A stretch of 56,704 nucleotides of DNA from Candidatus Aquabacterium excrementipullorum (lineage in GTDB: Bacteria > Pseudomonadota > Gammaproteobacteria > Burkholderiales > Burkholderiaceae_C), in contig DXIO01000088.1 in assembly GCA_019112875.1 (NCBI GenBank), positions 1 to 56,704 on the forward strand. The letters are read 5' to 3'. Positions 43,917 through 53,700 of the stretch are shown in pieces. Under the pieces are notes generated by a model. It was given only the letters and a program-made list of their open reading frames with translations. It was not told where the DNA came from and made no database searches. A program made the position numbers and the translations under genes. How positions within the stretch are numbered: position 1 is the first letter of the stretch; each line of letters starts with the position of its first letter.

Positions 43917-45506
43917 TCAGTGACGGAAGTGGCGCGTGCCCGTGAACACCATCGCGATGCCGCGTTCGTCGGCGGCGGCGATCACCTCGTCGTCACGCAA
44001 GCTGCCGCCCGGGTGGATCACGCTGGTCGCGCCGGCATCGACCACCACGTCCAGGCCGTCGCGGAACGGGAAGAAGGCGTCCGACGCCACGGCGGTGCCC
44101 TGCAGGCTCAGGTCGGCGTGGCCGGCCTTGATCGAGGCGATGCGGGCCGAATCCAGGCGGCTCATCTGGCCGGCGCCCACGCCCATGGTCATGCCGTCCT
44201 TGCAGAACACGATGGCGTTGCTCTTGACGAAGCGGGCCACCGTCCAGGCGAACAGCAGGTCCTTGAGTTGTTGCGCGGTGGGCTGCACCTTGGACACCAC
44301 CTTGATGTCACCCACCAGGTCGATGTTGTCGGCCGACTGCAGCAGCATGCCGCCGCCCACGCGCTTGAAGTCCAGCGCATTGCTCAGCTTGCGCGAGGTG
44401 TCGTCCAGCGGCACTTCCAGCAGGCGCACGTTCTGCTTGGCGGCGTAGGCCGCACGGGCCGCATCCGTGAACTTGGGCGCGATCACCACTTCCACGAACT
44501 GCTTGTTGGCGCTGATGGCCTCGATCACGTCGGCATCGACGGTGCGGTTGAAGGCCATGATGCCGCCGAAGGCCGAGGTGGGGTCGGTCTTGAGGGCCTT
44601 GGTGTAGGCCTCCAGCGGGCCGGCGCCGATCGCCACGCCGCAAGGGTTGGCGTGCTTGATGATCACGCAGGCGGGCACCTCGAAGGCCTTCACGCATTCC
44701 CAGGCGGCATCGGCATCGGCGATGTTGTTGAAGGACAGCTCCTTGCCCTGGATCTGCGACCAGTTGGCCAATGTGCTGACCACGGGCGAGGCCTCGCGGT
44801 AGAACGCGGCGCTCTGGTGCGGGTTCTCGCCATAACGCATGCCCTGCACCTTGTGCAGCTGCAGGTTGAACACGGCCGGGTATTCGGCCTTGGCGGGCAC
44901 GGCCTCGGTCTTGAGCTCGCTGCCGGCTTCGAGTGCCGTCAGGTAGTTGGTGATCATGCCGTCGTAGGCGGCGGTGTGCGCGAACACCTTCTTGGCCAGG
45001 CCGAACTTGGTCGTGCGGGTGATCTGGCCGGCCTTGAGCTCGCTCAGCACCTGTTCGTAGTCGCTCGGGTCGATGATCACGGCCACGTCCTGCCAGTTCT
45101 TGGCGGCGGCGCGCAGCATGGTGGGGCCGCCGATGTCGATGTTCTCGATGGCGTTCTCCAGCGTGCAGTCGGCCTTGGCCGTGGCCTGCGCGAAGGGATA
45201 GAGGTTCACCACCAGCAGGTCGATCGTGTCGATGCCGTGTTCCTTCAGCGCGGCCATGTGCTCGGGCAGGTCGCGGCGGGCCAGGATGCCGCCGTGCACG
45301 CGCGGGTGCAGCGTCTTCACGCGGCCATCGAGCATCTCGGGGAAGCCGGTGACCTCGGCCACTTCAGTGACGGGCAGGCCCTTGTCGGCCAGCAGCTTGG
45401 CGGTGCCGCCGGTGGAGAGCAGGCGCACGCCTTGCGCGTTCAGGGCCTGGGCGAATTCGACGATGCCGGTCTTGTCGGAGACGGACAGCAGGGCGGTCAG
45501 GGACAT
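43917..45506 (-). CDS. purH: Bifunctional AICAR formyltransferase/IMP cyclohydrolase
   Basis: The 529-residue protein has the MGS-like IMP cyclohydrolase domain first ([65 protein letters not shown]). The AICAR formyltransferase domain follows ([20 protein letters not shown] [53 protein letters not shown]). It performs the last two steps of IMP synthesis. It is last in the dusB-fis-purH minus-strand operon, 36 bases after fis. Confidence 0.97.
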   Translation of the reverse strand: MSLTALLSVSDKTGIVEFAQALNAQGVRLLSTGGTAKLLADKGLPVTEVAEVTGFPEMLDGRVKTLHPRVHGGILARRDLPEHMAALKEHGIDTIDLLVVNLYPFAQATAKADCTLENAIENIDIGGPTMLRAAAKNWQDVAVIIDPSDYEQVLSELKAGQITRTTKFGLAKKVFAHTAAYDGMITNYLTALEAGSELKTEAVPAKAEYPAVFNLQLHKVQGMRYGENPHQSAAFYREASPVVSTLANWSQIQGKELSFNNIADADAAWECVKAFEVPACVIIKHANPCGVAIGAGPLEAYTKALKTDPTSAFGGIMAFNRTVDADVIEAISANKQFVEVVIAPKFTDAARAAYAAKQNVRLLEVPLDDTSRKLSNALDFKRVGGGMLLQSADNIDLVGDIKVVSKVQPTAQQLKDLLFAWTVARFVKSNAIVFCKDGMTMGVGAGQMSRLDSARIASIKAGHADLSLQGTAVASDAFFPFRDGLDVVVDAGATSVIHPGGSLRDDEVIAAADERGIAMVFTGTRHFRH

Positions 45507-45542
45507 GGAAGGGCTTCCTTGGCGAGATGAAAAATCGGGGGA

Positions 45543-45779
45543 TTACTTGATGAGCTTGTGGTCCAGCAGCTTGCGCCGCAGGGTATTGCGGTTGATGCCG
45601 AGCCAGTCGGCGGCCTTGGACTGGTTGCCCTCGGCCTGTTGCATCACCACCTCCAGCATGGGGCGCTCGACGGCGGCCAGCACCATGTCGTAGATGGCGT
45701 GCGGCTCGGCGCCGCGCAAGTCCTGGAAGTAGCCCTCCAGGTTGTCCTTGATGCAGTCTTGGATGTTCTTCTTGCTCAT
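45543..45779 (-). CDS. fis: DNA-binding protein Fis
   Basis: The 78-residue protein has the Fis helix bundle and the C-terminal HTH (MLEVVMQQAEGNQSKAADWL, GINRNTLRRKLLDHKLIK). It bends DNA and regulates growth-linked genes. It lies 6 bases after dusB, the same pairing as in E. coli (dusB-fis), and is followed by purH. It is shorter than E. coli Fis (98 residues), as is usual in beta-proteobacteria. Confidence 0.92.
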   Translation of the reverse strand: MSKKNIQDCIKDNLEGYFQDLRGAEPHAIYDMVLAAVERPMLEVVMQQAEGNQSKAADWLGINRNTLRRKLLDHKLIK

Positions 45780-45785
45780 GTGGGA

Positions 45786-46856
45786 TCAGTGCTCGTGGCA
45801 GCTCGCCGCGTGGGCGGTCTGCGCTTCTTCATCAACCAGGCCGGTGCTGTTGTCTGGCGGCGCGGGCAGGCGGTCGTGCTCGGACGCCAGCTGGTCGAAA
45901 AAATCGCCGACAGCCCGCACTTGGTCAGCGCAGGTGTCCAGCAGGTTCATCTGTGCGCGGAAATCCTCCCCGCCTGGCAGGGCGCGCACAGCCCAGCCAA
46001 TGTGCTTGCGCGCAGTGCGCACGCCGGCGAATTCGCCATACAGACCGTAGTGGTCTTCAAGGTGTTCGAGCAGCCACTGCTTGACCTGCAGTGTCAGCGG
46101 CGCGGCGCGGTGCTCGCCCGTCGCGAGGAAGTGCGCGATGTCGCCGAAGATCCAGGGGCGGCCTTGCGCGGCGCGGCCCACCATGACGGCATCCGCGCCG
46201 GTGAAGGCCAGCACGTCGCGCGCCTTTTCCGGGCTGTTGATGTCGCCATTGGCCACCACCGGGATCTTCACGGCGGCCTTCACGGCGGCGATGGTGTCGT
46301 ACTCGGCATGGCCCTTGTAGCCCTGCTCGCGCGTGCGGCCATGCACGGTCAGCATCGCGATGCCGGCCTGCTCGGCGGCACGCGCGATGCGCTCGGCGTT
46401 CTTGTGCTCGGCGCGCCAGCCGGTGCGCATCTTCAGGGTCACGGGCACGTTGTGCGGGGCGCAGGCATCGACCACGGCCTGCACGATCTGCAGCGCGAGG
46501 GGTTCGTCCTGCATCAGCGCCGAGCCCGCCCACTTGTTGCACACCTTCTTGGCCGGACAGCCCATGTTGATGTCGATGATCTGGGCGCCGCGGTCGATGT
46601 TGTAGACGGCGGCCTCGGCCATCATGGCCGCGTCGGTGCCGGCGATCTGCACGGAGATCGGCGCGGTTTCACCCTCGTGGTTGGCGCGGCGCGAGGTCTT
46701 CAGGCTGTGCCAAAGGTCCTTGCGCGAGGTCACCATCTCGCTCACGGCATAGCCCGCGCCCAGCCGCTTGCACAGCTGGCGGAACGGCCGGTCGGTCACG
46801 CCGGCCATGGGCGCGACGAACAGGCGGTTGGGCAACGCGATGCGGCCGATGAACAT
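45786..46856 (-). CDS. dusB: tRNA-dihydrouridine synthase DusB
   Basis: The 356-residue FMN enzyme has the Dus motifs VAPMAGVTDRPFRQL, VQIAGTDAAMMAEAA, DINMGCPAKKVCNKWAGSAL (catalytic Cys), LKMRTGW, LTVHGRTREQGY, VVANGDINSPEKA and ADAVMVGRAAQGRPWIF. It reduces uridines in tRNA. The usual C-terminal helical domain is followed by a 40-residue tail rich in Asp/His. Possible -10 TACAAT lies about 60 bases upstream on the minus strand (46925-46920). Confidence 0.94.
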   Translation of the reverse strand: MFIGRIALPNRLFVAPMAGVTDRPFRQLCKRLGAGYAVSEMVTSRKDLWHSLKTSRRANHEGETAPISVQIAGTDAAMMAEAAVYNIDRGAQIIDINMGCPAKKVCNKWAGSALMQDEPLALQIVQAVVDACAPHNVPVTLKMRTGWRAEHKNAERIARAAEQAGIAMLTVHGRTREQGYKGHAEYDTIAAVKAAVKIPVVANGDINSPEKARDVLAFTGADAVMVGRAAQGRPWIFGDIAHFLATGEHRAAPLTLQVKQWLLEHLEDHYGLYGEFAGVRTARKHIGWAVRALPGGEDFRAQMNLLDTCADQVRAVGDFFDQLASEHDRLPAPPDNSTGLVDEEAQTAHAASCHEH

Positions 46857-46873
46857 GGGGTGAAAGACGCCAA

Positions 46874-46902
46874 AGCCCCGACCGGGTGAGCGGATCGGGG
46901 CT
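46874..46902. other. Hairpin in the dusB leader
   Basis: AGCCCCGA and TCGGGGCT form an 8-bp stem around 13 bases, 18 bases upstream of the dusB start and inside the predicted transcript. There is no T run on the minus strand, so it is not a simple terminator. It might affect translation or come from the end of an upstream transcript. Confidence 0.4.
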
Positions 46903-47051
46903 GCTTAAAAGGGAGGCAGATTGTAGCCCGCGTGCCGTCCGGCAGGAGGCTCCATTCATGGGCTTGACACCGAAAATCCGGACAAGATGTGGTGGCATTT
47001 GTCCGCTCCGGGGTGAACTGTCCGCAGTGCGTCAGTCCATGGCGCGTTGGG

Positions 47052-48323
47052 TCAAGTCGTGGCCAGCATGGCGACCACGACCAGCGCCATCACCGCCGTG
47101 GCCAGCCAGCCCAGCCAGCGCAGGCGGGGGCCCACCACATGCTCGCCCATCACCGCTTTGCGCCCAGCCAGCAGCATCATCACCGCCATGATGGGCACGG
47201 CGATCACCCCGTTGAGCACGGCCGACCAGAACAGCTCCTTCACCGGGTCGGTCGGCGTGAAGCACAAGGCCACGCCGCCCAGGGTGGCGACGGCCACGAT
47301 GCCGTAGAAGGCCTTGCCGTCGCCCTGATCGAGGCGGGAGCTCAGGCTGCCGCCTAGCCCCGCCGCCTCGGACACCGCATAGGCCGCCGAGCCCGCCAGC
47401 ACCGGTACCGCCAGCAGCCCCGTGCCGATGATGCCCAGGCTGAACAGCAGGAAGGCGAAATCGCCCGCCAACGGCCGCAGCGCCTCGGCCGCCTGCGCCG
47501 ACGATTCGATGTTGGTGATGCCCGCCGCGTGCAAGGTGGCCGCCGTGCTCAGCATGATGAAGAAGGCGATCAGGTTGGACATGCCCATGCCCACCAGCGT
47601 GTCCAGGCGGATGCGGCGCAAGTGGCCGCTCACCTCCTGCGGGGTGAGCAGGTGCGCCTTGCCCGAGGCCGAATCCTCCATCTCCTGTGCGGCTTGCCAG
47701 AAGAACAGGTAGGGGCTGATGGTCGTGCCGAAGAGGGCCACCACCATCAGCAGCGTCTCGTGTCCGCCCGGCAGCGTGGGCCAGACCATGTTGCGCGCCA
47801 CGGCCAGCCAGTCCACGTGCACCGTGAAGGCCAGCGCCACGTAGGACAGCAAGGCCAGCGTGAGCCACTTCAGCCAGCGCACGTAGGTCTCGTAGGGCAG
47901 GAACACCTGCAGCACCAGGCACAGCAGCCCGAAGGTGACGGCATACACGTGCGCCGAGCCGCCCACCAGCAGGCGCAGCGCCTCGGCCATGGCCGCGATG
48001 TCGGCCGCCACGTTCAGCGTGTTGGCCACCAGCAGCATGCCCACGATCAGCAGCGTCACCCAGCGCGGAAAGCCCAGGCGGATGTTGGCCGCCAGGCCCC
48101 GCCCGGTGATGTGGCCGATGCGCGCACTCACCATCTGGATCGCGGCCATCAGCGGGAAGGTCAGCACCAGCGACCACAGCATGCCCAGGCCGAACTGCGC
48201 GCCGGCCTGCGAGTAGGTGGCGATGCCGCTCGGGTCGTCGTCCGCCGCGCCGGTGATCAGTCCTGGCCCCAGGCGCAATTCCCGGGTGTTGTTAAACAGT
48301 TTGAGCAGTGTTGTCTTGACCAT
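47052..48323 (-). CDS. NRAMP-related membrane transporter with atypical metal-site motifs
   Basis: The 423-residue protein has about 11 membrane helices in NRAMP order. The TM1 motif, DPGN in canonical members, reads DDDPSGIATYSQAG (Asp30-Pro31-Ser32-Gly33). The TM6 motif, normally MPHN, reads GTTISPYLFFWQ (about residue 200), so the metal-selective Met and the His are absent. This group is widespread, and substrate preference is unclear; magnesium or another hard cation is more plausible than Mn or Fe. It is divergent from a YqaA-like gene, 63 bases apart. Confidence 0.85.
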   Translation of the reverse strand: MVKTTLLKLFNNTRELRLGPGLITGAADDDPSGIATYSQAGAQFGLGMLWSLVLTFPLMAAIQMVSARIGHITGRGLAANIRLGFPRWVTLLIVGMLLVANTLNVAADIAAMAEALRLLVGGSAHVYAVTFGLLCLVLQVFLPYETYVRWLKWLTLALLSYVALAFTVHVDWLAVARNMVWPTLPGGHETLLMVVALFGTTISPYLFFWQAAQEMEDSASGKAHLLTPQEVSGHLRRIRLDTLVGMGMSNLIAFFIMLSTAATLHAAGITNIESSAQAAEALRPLAGDFAFLLFSLGIIGTGLLAVPVLAGSAAYAVSEAAGLGGSLSSRLDQGDGKAFYGIVAVATLGGVALCFTPTDPVKELFWSAVLNGVIAVPIMAVMMLLAGRKAVMGEHVVGPRLRWLGWLATAVMALVVVAMLATT

Positions 48324-48386
48324 GGCCGGTCAACCTATATTGTTGTGAGGATCGAAGAACAACGGCGTTGAGGAGACAACCCTTTC

Positions 48387-48875
48387 ATGATGCCTGCCTG
48401 GTTGGAAAGTGTGATGGTGATGGCCGCCTTGCCCAAGGTGGGCCTGCCCGCCGTGTTCGTGGTGTCCTTTGTGTCCGCCACCTTGTTGCCACTGGGCTCC
48501 GAACCCGCGGTGTTTGCGCTGGTCAAACTGCAGCCGGAGTTGTTCTGGCCCGCGATCCTGGTGGCCACCCTGGGCAATACCCTGGGCGGTGCGGTCACGT
48601 GGTGGATGGGCAAGAAGGCCCACCAGGCCGCCGATCGACTTGCGCACCACCATGTTGAAACCCGTGCGCTGGCCTGGCTGGAGCGTTTCGGTCCCAAGGC
48701 CTGCCTGCTGTCCTGGCTGCCCCTGGTCGGTGATCCGCTGTGTGGCGTGGCCGGCTGGCTGGGCATGCCACTGCGACCCTGCCTTGTCTACATGGCCATC
48801 GGCAAATTCGCGCGGTATTTGGTCATGACGGCCGCTTTGCTGGGAATGTTTCCAGGGGTGGCAATTCATGCTTAG
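48387..48875 (+). CDS. YqaA-family small DedA-like membrane protein
   Basis: The 162-residue membrane protein has four hydrophobic segments and the YqaA/SNARE-associated pattern: VFVVSFVSATLLPLGSEPAV, LVATLGNTLGGAVTWWMGKK, FGPKACLLSWLPLVGDPLCG, VAGWLGMPLRPCLVYMAIGK, FARYLVMTAALLG. DedA-related proteins affect membrane potential or lipid transport; the role of YqaA is unknown. It is divergent from the NRAMP-like gene. The start could be 48387 or 48390 (adjacent Met codons). Confidence 0.86.
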   Translation: MMPAWLESVMVMAALPKVGLPAVFVVSFVSATLLPLGSEPAVFALVKLQPELFWPAILVATLGNTLGGAVTWWMGKKAHQAADRLAHHHVETRALAWLERFGPKACLLSWLPLVGDPLCGVAGWLGMPLRPCLVYMAIGKFARYLVMTAALLGMFPGVAIHA

Positions 48876-49054
48876 TGCATCACATGAACATGGGATTGCA
48901 TCTTGTAACCATTTCGTACGACTGGTTTGAGCGCAATTGAAGTCTTGCCCCCTAAACTGCATTCCGAGGCGAAACAAAGCTTCACACGAACGAATTGAAA
49001 TCGAATGGCCTCGCGGCCGTTTTGAATCAGTCCAGGGGGGGCTAATTCAATTTG
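48876..49054. other. Lower-GC intergenic stretch before a strong terminator
   Basis: This 179-base stretch has clearly lower GC than its neighbours and no credible reading frame. It ends at a strong hairpin terminator read on the plus strand. It could be a long 3' UTR of the yqaA-like gene or a small RNA; no convincing promoter was seen. Confidence 0.35.
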
Positions 49055-49085
49055 AAAGGGCTCTGGAAATTCCAGAGCCCTTTTT
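49055..49085 (+). terminator. Strong Rho-independent terminator
   Basis: GGGCTCTGGAA and TTCCAGAGCCC form an 11-bp stem with a tiny loop, flanked by A's and a T run. It lies between the yqaA-like gene and the convergent copper-protein gene and probably serves both strands. Confidence 0.92.
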
Positions 49086-49116
49086 ATTTCCAGGCCTTGT
49101 TTTCCAAGGCCCTCGG

Positions 49117-49431
49117 TCACTTTTTCACTTCCAGGGTGGTGATGGTGAACTGGCCATCCACCTTGTCGGCGGTGAACTTGACCTTGTCGCCCACCTGAAG
49201 CGTCTTGAGCCAGTTCGGGTTCGTCACCCGATACGCCATCTGCATGGCGGGCATGTCCAGGTTTTTGATCTCGCCGTGCTTGAGCGTGACCTTGCCGGCG
49301 TCCGCATCGACCTTCTTGACCTCTCCGTCCACGGATTGGGCGTGGGCGGCGGCCAGGCTCAGTCCCAGCGCCAGGGCTGCCAGGGGACGGGCAAGGTCAG
49401 CAAACCTGCGTGTTTTCACAATGTGCTCCAT
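49117..49431 (-). CDS. CusF-like periplasmic copper-binding protein
   Basis: The 104-residue protein has a signal peptide (LARPLAALALGLSLAAAHAQ) and a CusF/EcfE OB-fold domain: GEVKKVDADAGKVTLKHGEI, LDMPAMQMAYRVTNPNW (Met and His for Cu/Ag), LQVGDKVKFTADKVDGQF. It is a stand-alone copper chaperone; no cusABC genes are nearby. With the hvf operon at the left, the window has two copper-linked systems. A GTG at residue 5 (VKTRRF) could be the true start. Confidence 0.87.
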   Translation of the reverse strand: MEHIVKTRRFADLARPLAALALGLSLAAAHAQSVDGEVKKVDADAGKVTLKHGEIKNLDMPAMQMAYRVTNPNWLKTLQVGDKVKFTADKVDGQFTITTLEVKK

Positions 49432-49518
49432 TCAGCTGTTGCGAGGGTTCGTGTCAGACCGGCATGGTCTTCGTCGGTTCCCACATCCTATAGACGTGCT
49501 GGCCCCTCGTGGGGTTGA

Positions 49519-50544
<1,026 letters not shown>

Positions 50545-50620
50545 GCCCCCCAGCTTGTCGCTTCGCGCCTTCGCCGCCCCCCGAGGGGGAGGCGAAGGCC
50601 TTGGGGCGGCCCGGCGGCCA
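50545..50620. repeat. GC-rich intergenic palindromic repeat
   Basis: The stretch has the form CTTCGCCGCCCCCCGAGGGG, then GAGGCGAAGG and CTTGGGGCGGCCCGGCGG, which fold into nested stems. From general knowledge, near-identical elements are spread between genes of Comamonadaceae and relatives. It lies between argB and the HAD gene and may be a transcription or mRNA-stability element. Confidence 0.6.
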
Positions 50621-50635
50621 GCCGTTGCTCTACGC

Positions 50636-51367
50636 ATGAGCGCGCGTTCTCTCATCTGGTTGTTCGACCTGGACAACACCCTGCACGACGCGTCCAGCGC
50701 CGTGTTCGGCCGGATCAATGTGTCGATGACCGACTACATCGTGCAGCACCTGGCGGTGACCCGGCCCGAGGCCGAGCAGCTGCGGGTGCAGTACTGGCGG
50801 CGCTACGGCGCCACCTTGCTGGGCCTTGAGAAGCATCACGGCATCCGCGCCGCGCATTTCCTGGCGCAGACGCACGAGCTGCCCGGCATGGAGGCCCACC
50901 TGCACATCCCGCCGGCCGATCGGGCCGCGCTCAACCGCCTGCCCGGGCGCAAGTTCGTGCTGACCAACGCGCCGGCCGAGTACGCCAAGCGCGTGCTCAC
51001 GGCGCTCGATCTGGCCAGTTGCTTCGAGGGCGTGATCGCGATCGAGCAGATGCGGGTGTTCGGCCAGTTGCGGCCCAAGCCCGATGCCCGCTCGCTGCGC
51101 CTGGTGCTGGCCCGATTCAAGCTGCCGGCGCACCGCTGCGTGCTGGTCGAAGACACCCTGGCCAACCTCAAGACGGCCCATGCGCTGGGCCTGCGCACGG
51201 TGTGGATGCAGCACTACCTGGGCGCCCGCGCCAAGGCCCGTGTGCCAGCCCGCGCGCATGGCATCCAGGTGGAGGGCCGGCTGCACCGCAGGCCCGCCTG
51301 GGTGTGTGCCAGAATCAGAAGCCTCAAGGCGCTGCACGCCTGGTCCATCCCCCAACCGCTGCCATGA
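50636..51367 (+). CDS. HAD-family pyrimidine 5'-nucleotidase
   Basis: The 243-residue protein has HAD motif I (WLFDLDNTLHDAS, nucleophile Asp), a helical cap (YWRRYGATLLGLEKHHGIRA), motif II (KFVLTNAPAEYAKRVLTAL), the Lys in LRPKPDARS and motif III (CVLVEDTLANLKTAHALG). This matches the pyrimidine 5'-nucleotidase branch (SDT1/YjjG-like). It dephosphorylates pyrimidine nucleotides. Its stop overlaps the next start (ATGA). The start at 50636 has GGCG before it; further upstream is the repeat. Confidence 0.9.
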   Translation: MSARSLIWLFDLDNTLHDASSAVFGRINVSMTDYIVQHLAVTRPEAEQLRVQYWRRYGATLLGLEKHHGIRAAHFLAQTHELPGMEAHLHIPPADRAALNRLPGRKFVLTNAPAEYAKRVLTALDLASCFEGVIAIEQMRVFGQLRPKPDARSLRLVLARFKLPAHRCVLVEDTLANLKTAHALGLRTVWMQHYLGARAKARVPARAHGIQVEGRLHRRPAWVCARIRSLKALHAWSIPQPLP

Positions 51368-52032
51368 ACGATTCCGCCGTGCCCGCTGATGATGCTGACG
51401 CCGACACTGATGTCGATGGCGGCGGCACAGCGGCAGCGGCTGCCACGCCTCGCAAGCGCGCCAAGCCGGGCGAGCGGCGCGTGCAGATCCTGCAGGCCCT
51501 GGCCGCGATGCTGGAGCAGCCCGGCGCCGAGCGCATCACCACCGCGGCCCTGGCCGCGCGGCTGGAAGTGAGCGAGGCGGCCCTGTACCGCCACTTCGCC
51601 AGCAAGGCCCAGATGTTCGAGGCGCTGATCGAGTTCATCGAGCAGAGCCTGTTCACGCTGGCCAACCAGATCCTGGAGCGCGAGCCCGACCCGGCCCGCC
51701 AGATCGCGCGCGTGCTGGCGCTGGTGCTGCAGTTCGGCGAGAAGAACCCGGGCATGAGCCGGGTGATCGCCGGCGAGGCCCTGGCCTTCGAACACGAACG
51801 CCTGGGCACGCGCGTGAACCAATGCCTTGACCGCCTTGAATCCCTGCTGCGCCAGAGCTTTCGCGCCCTGGCCGACGCGCGCGGCTCGACCACACCCACG
51901 GTCGATGCCCAGGCGGGCGCCTCCACCGCGCTGGCGCTGATCCTGGGCCGCCTGCAGCGCTTCACGCGCACGGGCTTCAAGCGCCTGCCCACTGAACACT
52001 TCGACGCGGAGATGCGGCTGTTGCTGTCCTGA
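51364..52032 (+). CDS. slmA: SlmA-like nucleoid occlusion factor (TetR family)
   Basis: The 222-residue TetR-family protein has an acidic N-terminus, a Lys/Arg patch (RKRAKPGERR) and the HTH ITTAALAARLEVSEAALYRH, FASKAQMFEALIEF. The C-terminal part (EREPDPARQIARVLALVLQF, KNPGMSRVIAGEALAFEHER) matches SlmA. SlmA binds specific DNA sites and FtsZ to block septation over the nucleoid. Its position after argB and the HAD nucleotidase is a conserved Burkholderiales order. It overlaps the HAD gene by 4 bases. Confidence 0.9.
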   Translation: MNDSAVPADDADADTDVDGGGTAAAAATPRKRAKPGERRVQILQALAAMLEQPGAERITTAALAARLEVSEAALYRHFASKAQMFEALIEFIEQSLFTLANQILEREPDPARQIARVLALVLQFGEKNPGMSRVIAGEALAFEHERLGTRVNQCLDRLESLLRQSFRALADARGSTTPTVDAQAGASTALALILGRLQRFTRTGFKRLPTEHFDAEMRLLLS

Positions 52033-52071
52033 CCCTCCCTTCGCGTCCTTGCCTTTGAAGAGTCTGTCGCC

Positions 52072-52959
52072 ATGTCTTCCGCCGACCTCACCAACCTCCT
52101 CGGCCGAGCCGAGCAATTGATCTCGCGCCTCGAAGGGCTGCTGCCGCATGCCTTGCAGGAGCCCGACTGGGCTGCCTCCATCGCCTGGCGCTACCGCAAG
52201 CGCGGCAGCGGCTGGGGTGGTGCGGTGCTCGACCCGATCCGCCATGTCTCGCGCATCGGCTACAGCGATCTCAAGGAGGTCGACACGCAGAAGGAGCGCT
52301 TCTCGCGCAACCTGGCGCAGTTCGTCGCCGGCCGCCCCGCCAACCACGTGCTGCTGACGGGTGCGCGCGGCACGGGCAAGTCGTCGTTGGTGAAGGCGGG
52401 GCTGGACGCACATGCCGCCGAGGGCCTGCGCCTGATCGAGGTGGACAAGGCCGACATGGTCGACCTGCCCGACTTGATCGAGCGCGTGGCCGCGCGGCCC
52501 GAGCGTTTCATCGTGTTCTGCGACGACCTCAGCTTCGAAGACGGCGAGCCCGGCTACAAGGCGCTCAAGTCCATTCTTGATGGCACCGTCTCGGCCGCGG
52601 GCGACAACGTGCTGATCATCAGCACCTCCAACCGCCGCCACCTGCTGCCCGAGTACCACAGCGACAACAAGACCTACAAGCACACGGACGACGGCGAACT
52701 GCACCCGGGCGAGGTCGTCGAGGAGAAGATTTCCCTCTCGGAACGCTTCGGCCTGTGGATCAGCTTCTACCCCTTCAGCCAGGCCGAGTACCTTGCCATC
52801 GTGGGCCAGTGGCTGAGCCATTTCGGCTTGAGCGCCGAAGCCATCGAGGCCGCCCGCCCCGAGGCCCTGGTGTGGGCGCTGGAGCGCGGCTCGCGTTCGG
52901 GCCGCGTGGCGTACCAGTTCGCGCGTGACCTGGTCGGCCGCCAGGGGGCCCAGGCATGA
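52072..52959 (+). CDS. DUF815 AAA-type ATPase
   Basis: The 295-residue protein has Walker A in LLTGARGTGKSSLVKAG, Walker B in FIVFCDDLSFEDGEPGYKAL, sensor-like ISTSNRRHLLPEYHSDN, and the C-terminal helical lid (FPFSQAEY-like YPFSQAEYLAIVGQWLSHFG). DUF815 proteins are AAA ATPases of unclear role. The gene overlaps mutT by 4 bases, so the two are translated together; this pairing is common in beta-proteobacteria. Confidence 0.9.
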   Translation: MSSADLTNLLGRAEQLISRLEGLLPHALQEPDWAASIAWRYRKRGSGWGGAVLDPIRHVSRIGYSDLKEVDTQKERFSRNLAQFVAGRPANHVLLTGARGTGKSSLVKAGLDAHAAEGLRLIEVDKADMVDLPDLIERVAARPERFIVFCDDLSFEDGEPGYKALKSILDGTVSAAGDNVLIISTSNRRHLLPEYHSDNKTYKHTDDGELHPGEVVEEKISLSERFGLWISFYPFSQAEYLAIVGQWLSHFGLSAEAIEAARPEALVWALERGSRSGRVAYQFARDLVGRQGAQA

Positions 52960-53450
52960 GCGGCGGCGATCAGGCGCACGAAGCCAAGCCCTACCACGTG
53001 ATGCCGCCCACCGACCGCGTGCCGGTGGAGGTGGCCGTGGGCGTGCTGGTCGAGCGCGATGCGCAGGGCCGTGAAACCCGCTTCCTGATGACCTCGCGCC
53101 CAGCGGGCAAGGTCTACGAGGGCTATTGGGAGTTCCCGGGCGGCAAGCTCGAGGCCGGCGAAACCGTCGAGGCCGCGCTGCGCCGCGAGCTGCAGGAAGA
53201 GCTGGGCATCACCATCGGCCAGGCGCACCCATGGCAGGTGGAGGTGATGGACTACCCCCATGCGCGCGTGCGCCTGAACTTCTGCAAGGTCTACGACTGG
53301 CAGGGTACGTTCGAGATGCGCGAAGGCCAGGCCATGGCGTGGCAGACCCTGCCTGTCGAGCAGGGGCCGGTGTTGCCCGGCACGGTGCCCGTGCTGATCT
53401 GGCTGGCGCAGGAGCGGGGCCACGACGGCCCCACGCACATCGGCGGCTGA
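52956..53450 (+). CDS. mutT: 8-oxo-dGTP diphosphatase, MutT type
   Basis: The 164-residue Nudix enzyme has the full Nudix box GKLEAGETVEAALRRELQEE, LGI (GX5EX7REUXEEXGU). VAVGVLVERDA and YEGYWEFPGG precede it, and the C-terminal part (VLPGTVPVLIWLAQE) is MutT-like. It removes oxidised dGTP from the nucleotide pool. Overlaps the DUF815 gene. After it come 250 bases without a convincing gene. Confidence 0.9.
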   Translation: MSGGDQAHEAKPYHVMPPTDRVPVEVAVGVLVERDAQGRETRFLMTSRPAGKVYEGYWEFPGGKLEAGETVEAALRRELQEELGITIGQAHPWQVEVMDYPHARVRLNFCKVYDWQGTFEMREGQAMAWQTLPVEQGPVLPGTVPVLIWLAQERGHDGPTHIGG

Positions 53451-53700
53451 CGCGTGATGGGCGCGCGACGCTTCTCGGGCGATCAGTTCGAGGCGGCGGG
53501 GACGGCTGTTGCCGCGGAGGCCGGTTCCGACGCGGCAGAAGCAGGCCCCCTGGCCGGCGCTTCCGATTGCGTGGCCTCGATGCCGTGCTTCTGAACCAAG
53601 CTGAACGGCGCCCTGTCTAGGTGGCAACCCTAGGGTGTCGCGCTTGAAACAGTTGGCGGGCCGGGCCGGCGGTATCCTGCCAAGTTCACCCGCCGTGGCC

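Noticed and set aside
43869..45530. A long plus-strand open frame opposite purH
   Set aside because: Antisense shadow of a universally conserved gene; its translation has no recognisable motif.
53456..53596. A short plus-strand frame after mutT, with an Ala/Pro/Ser-rich reading on the minus strand too
   Set aside because: Only about 46 codons with no ribosome site, and the minus reading lacks a good start. It could be a remnant, but nothing supports a gene.
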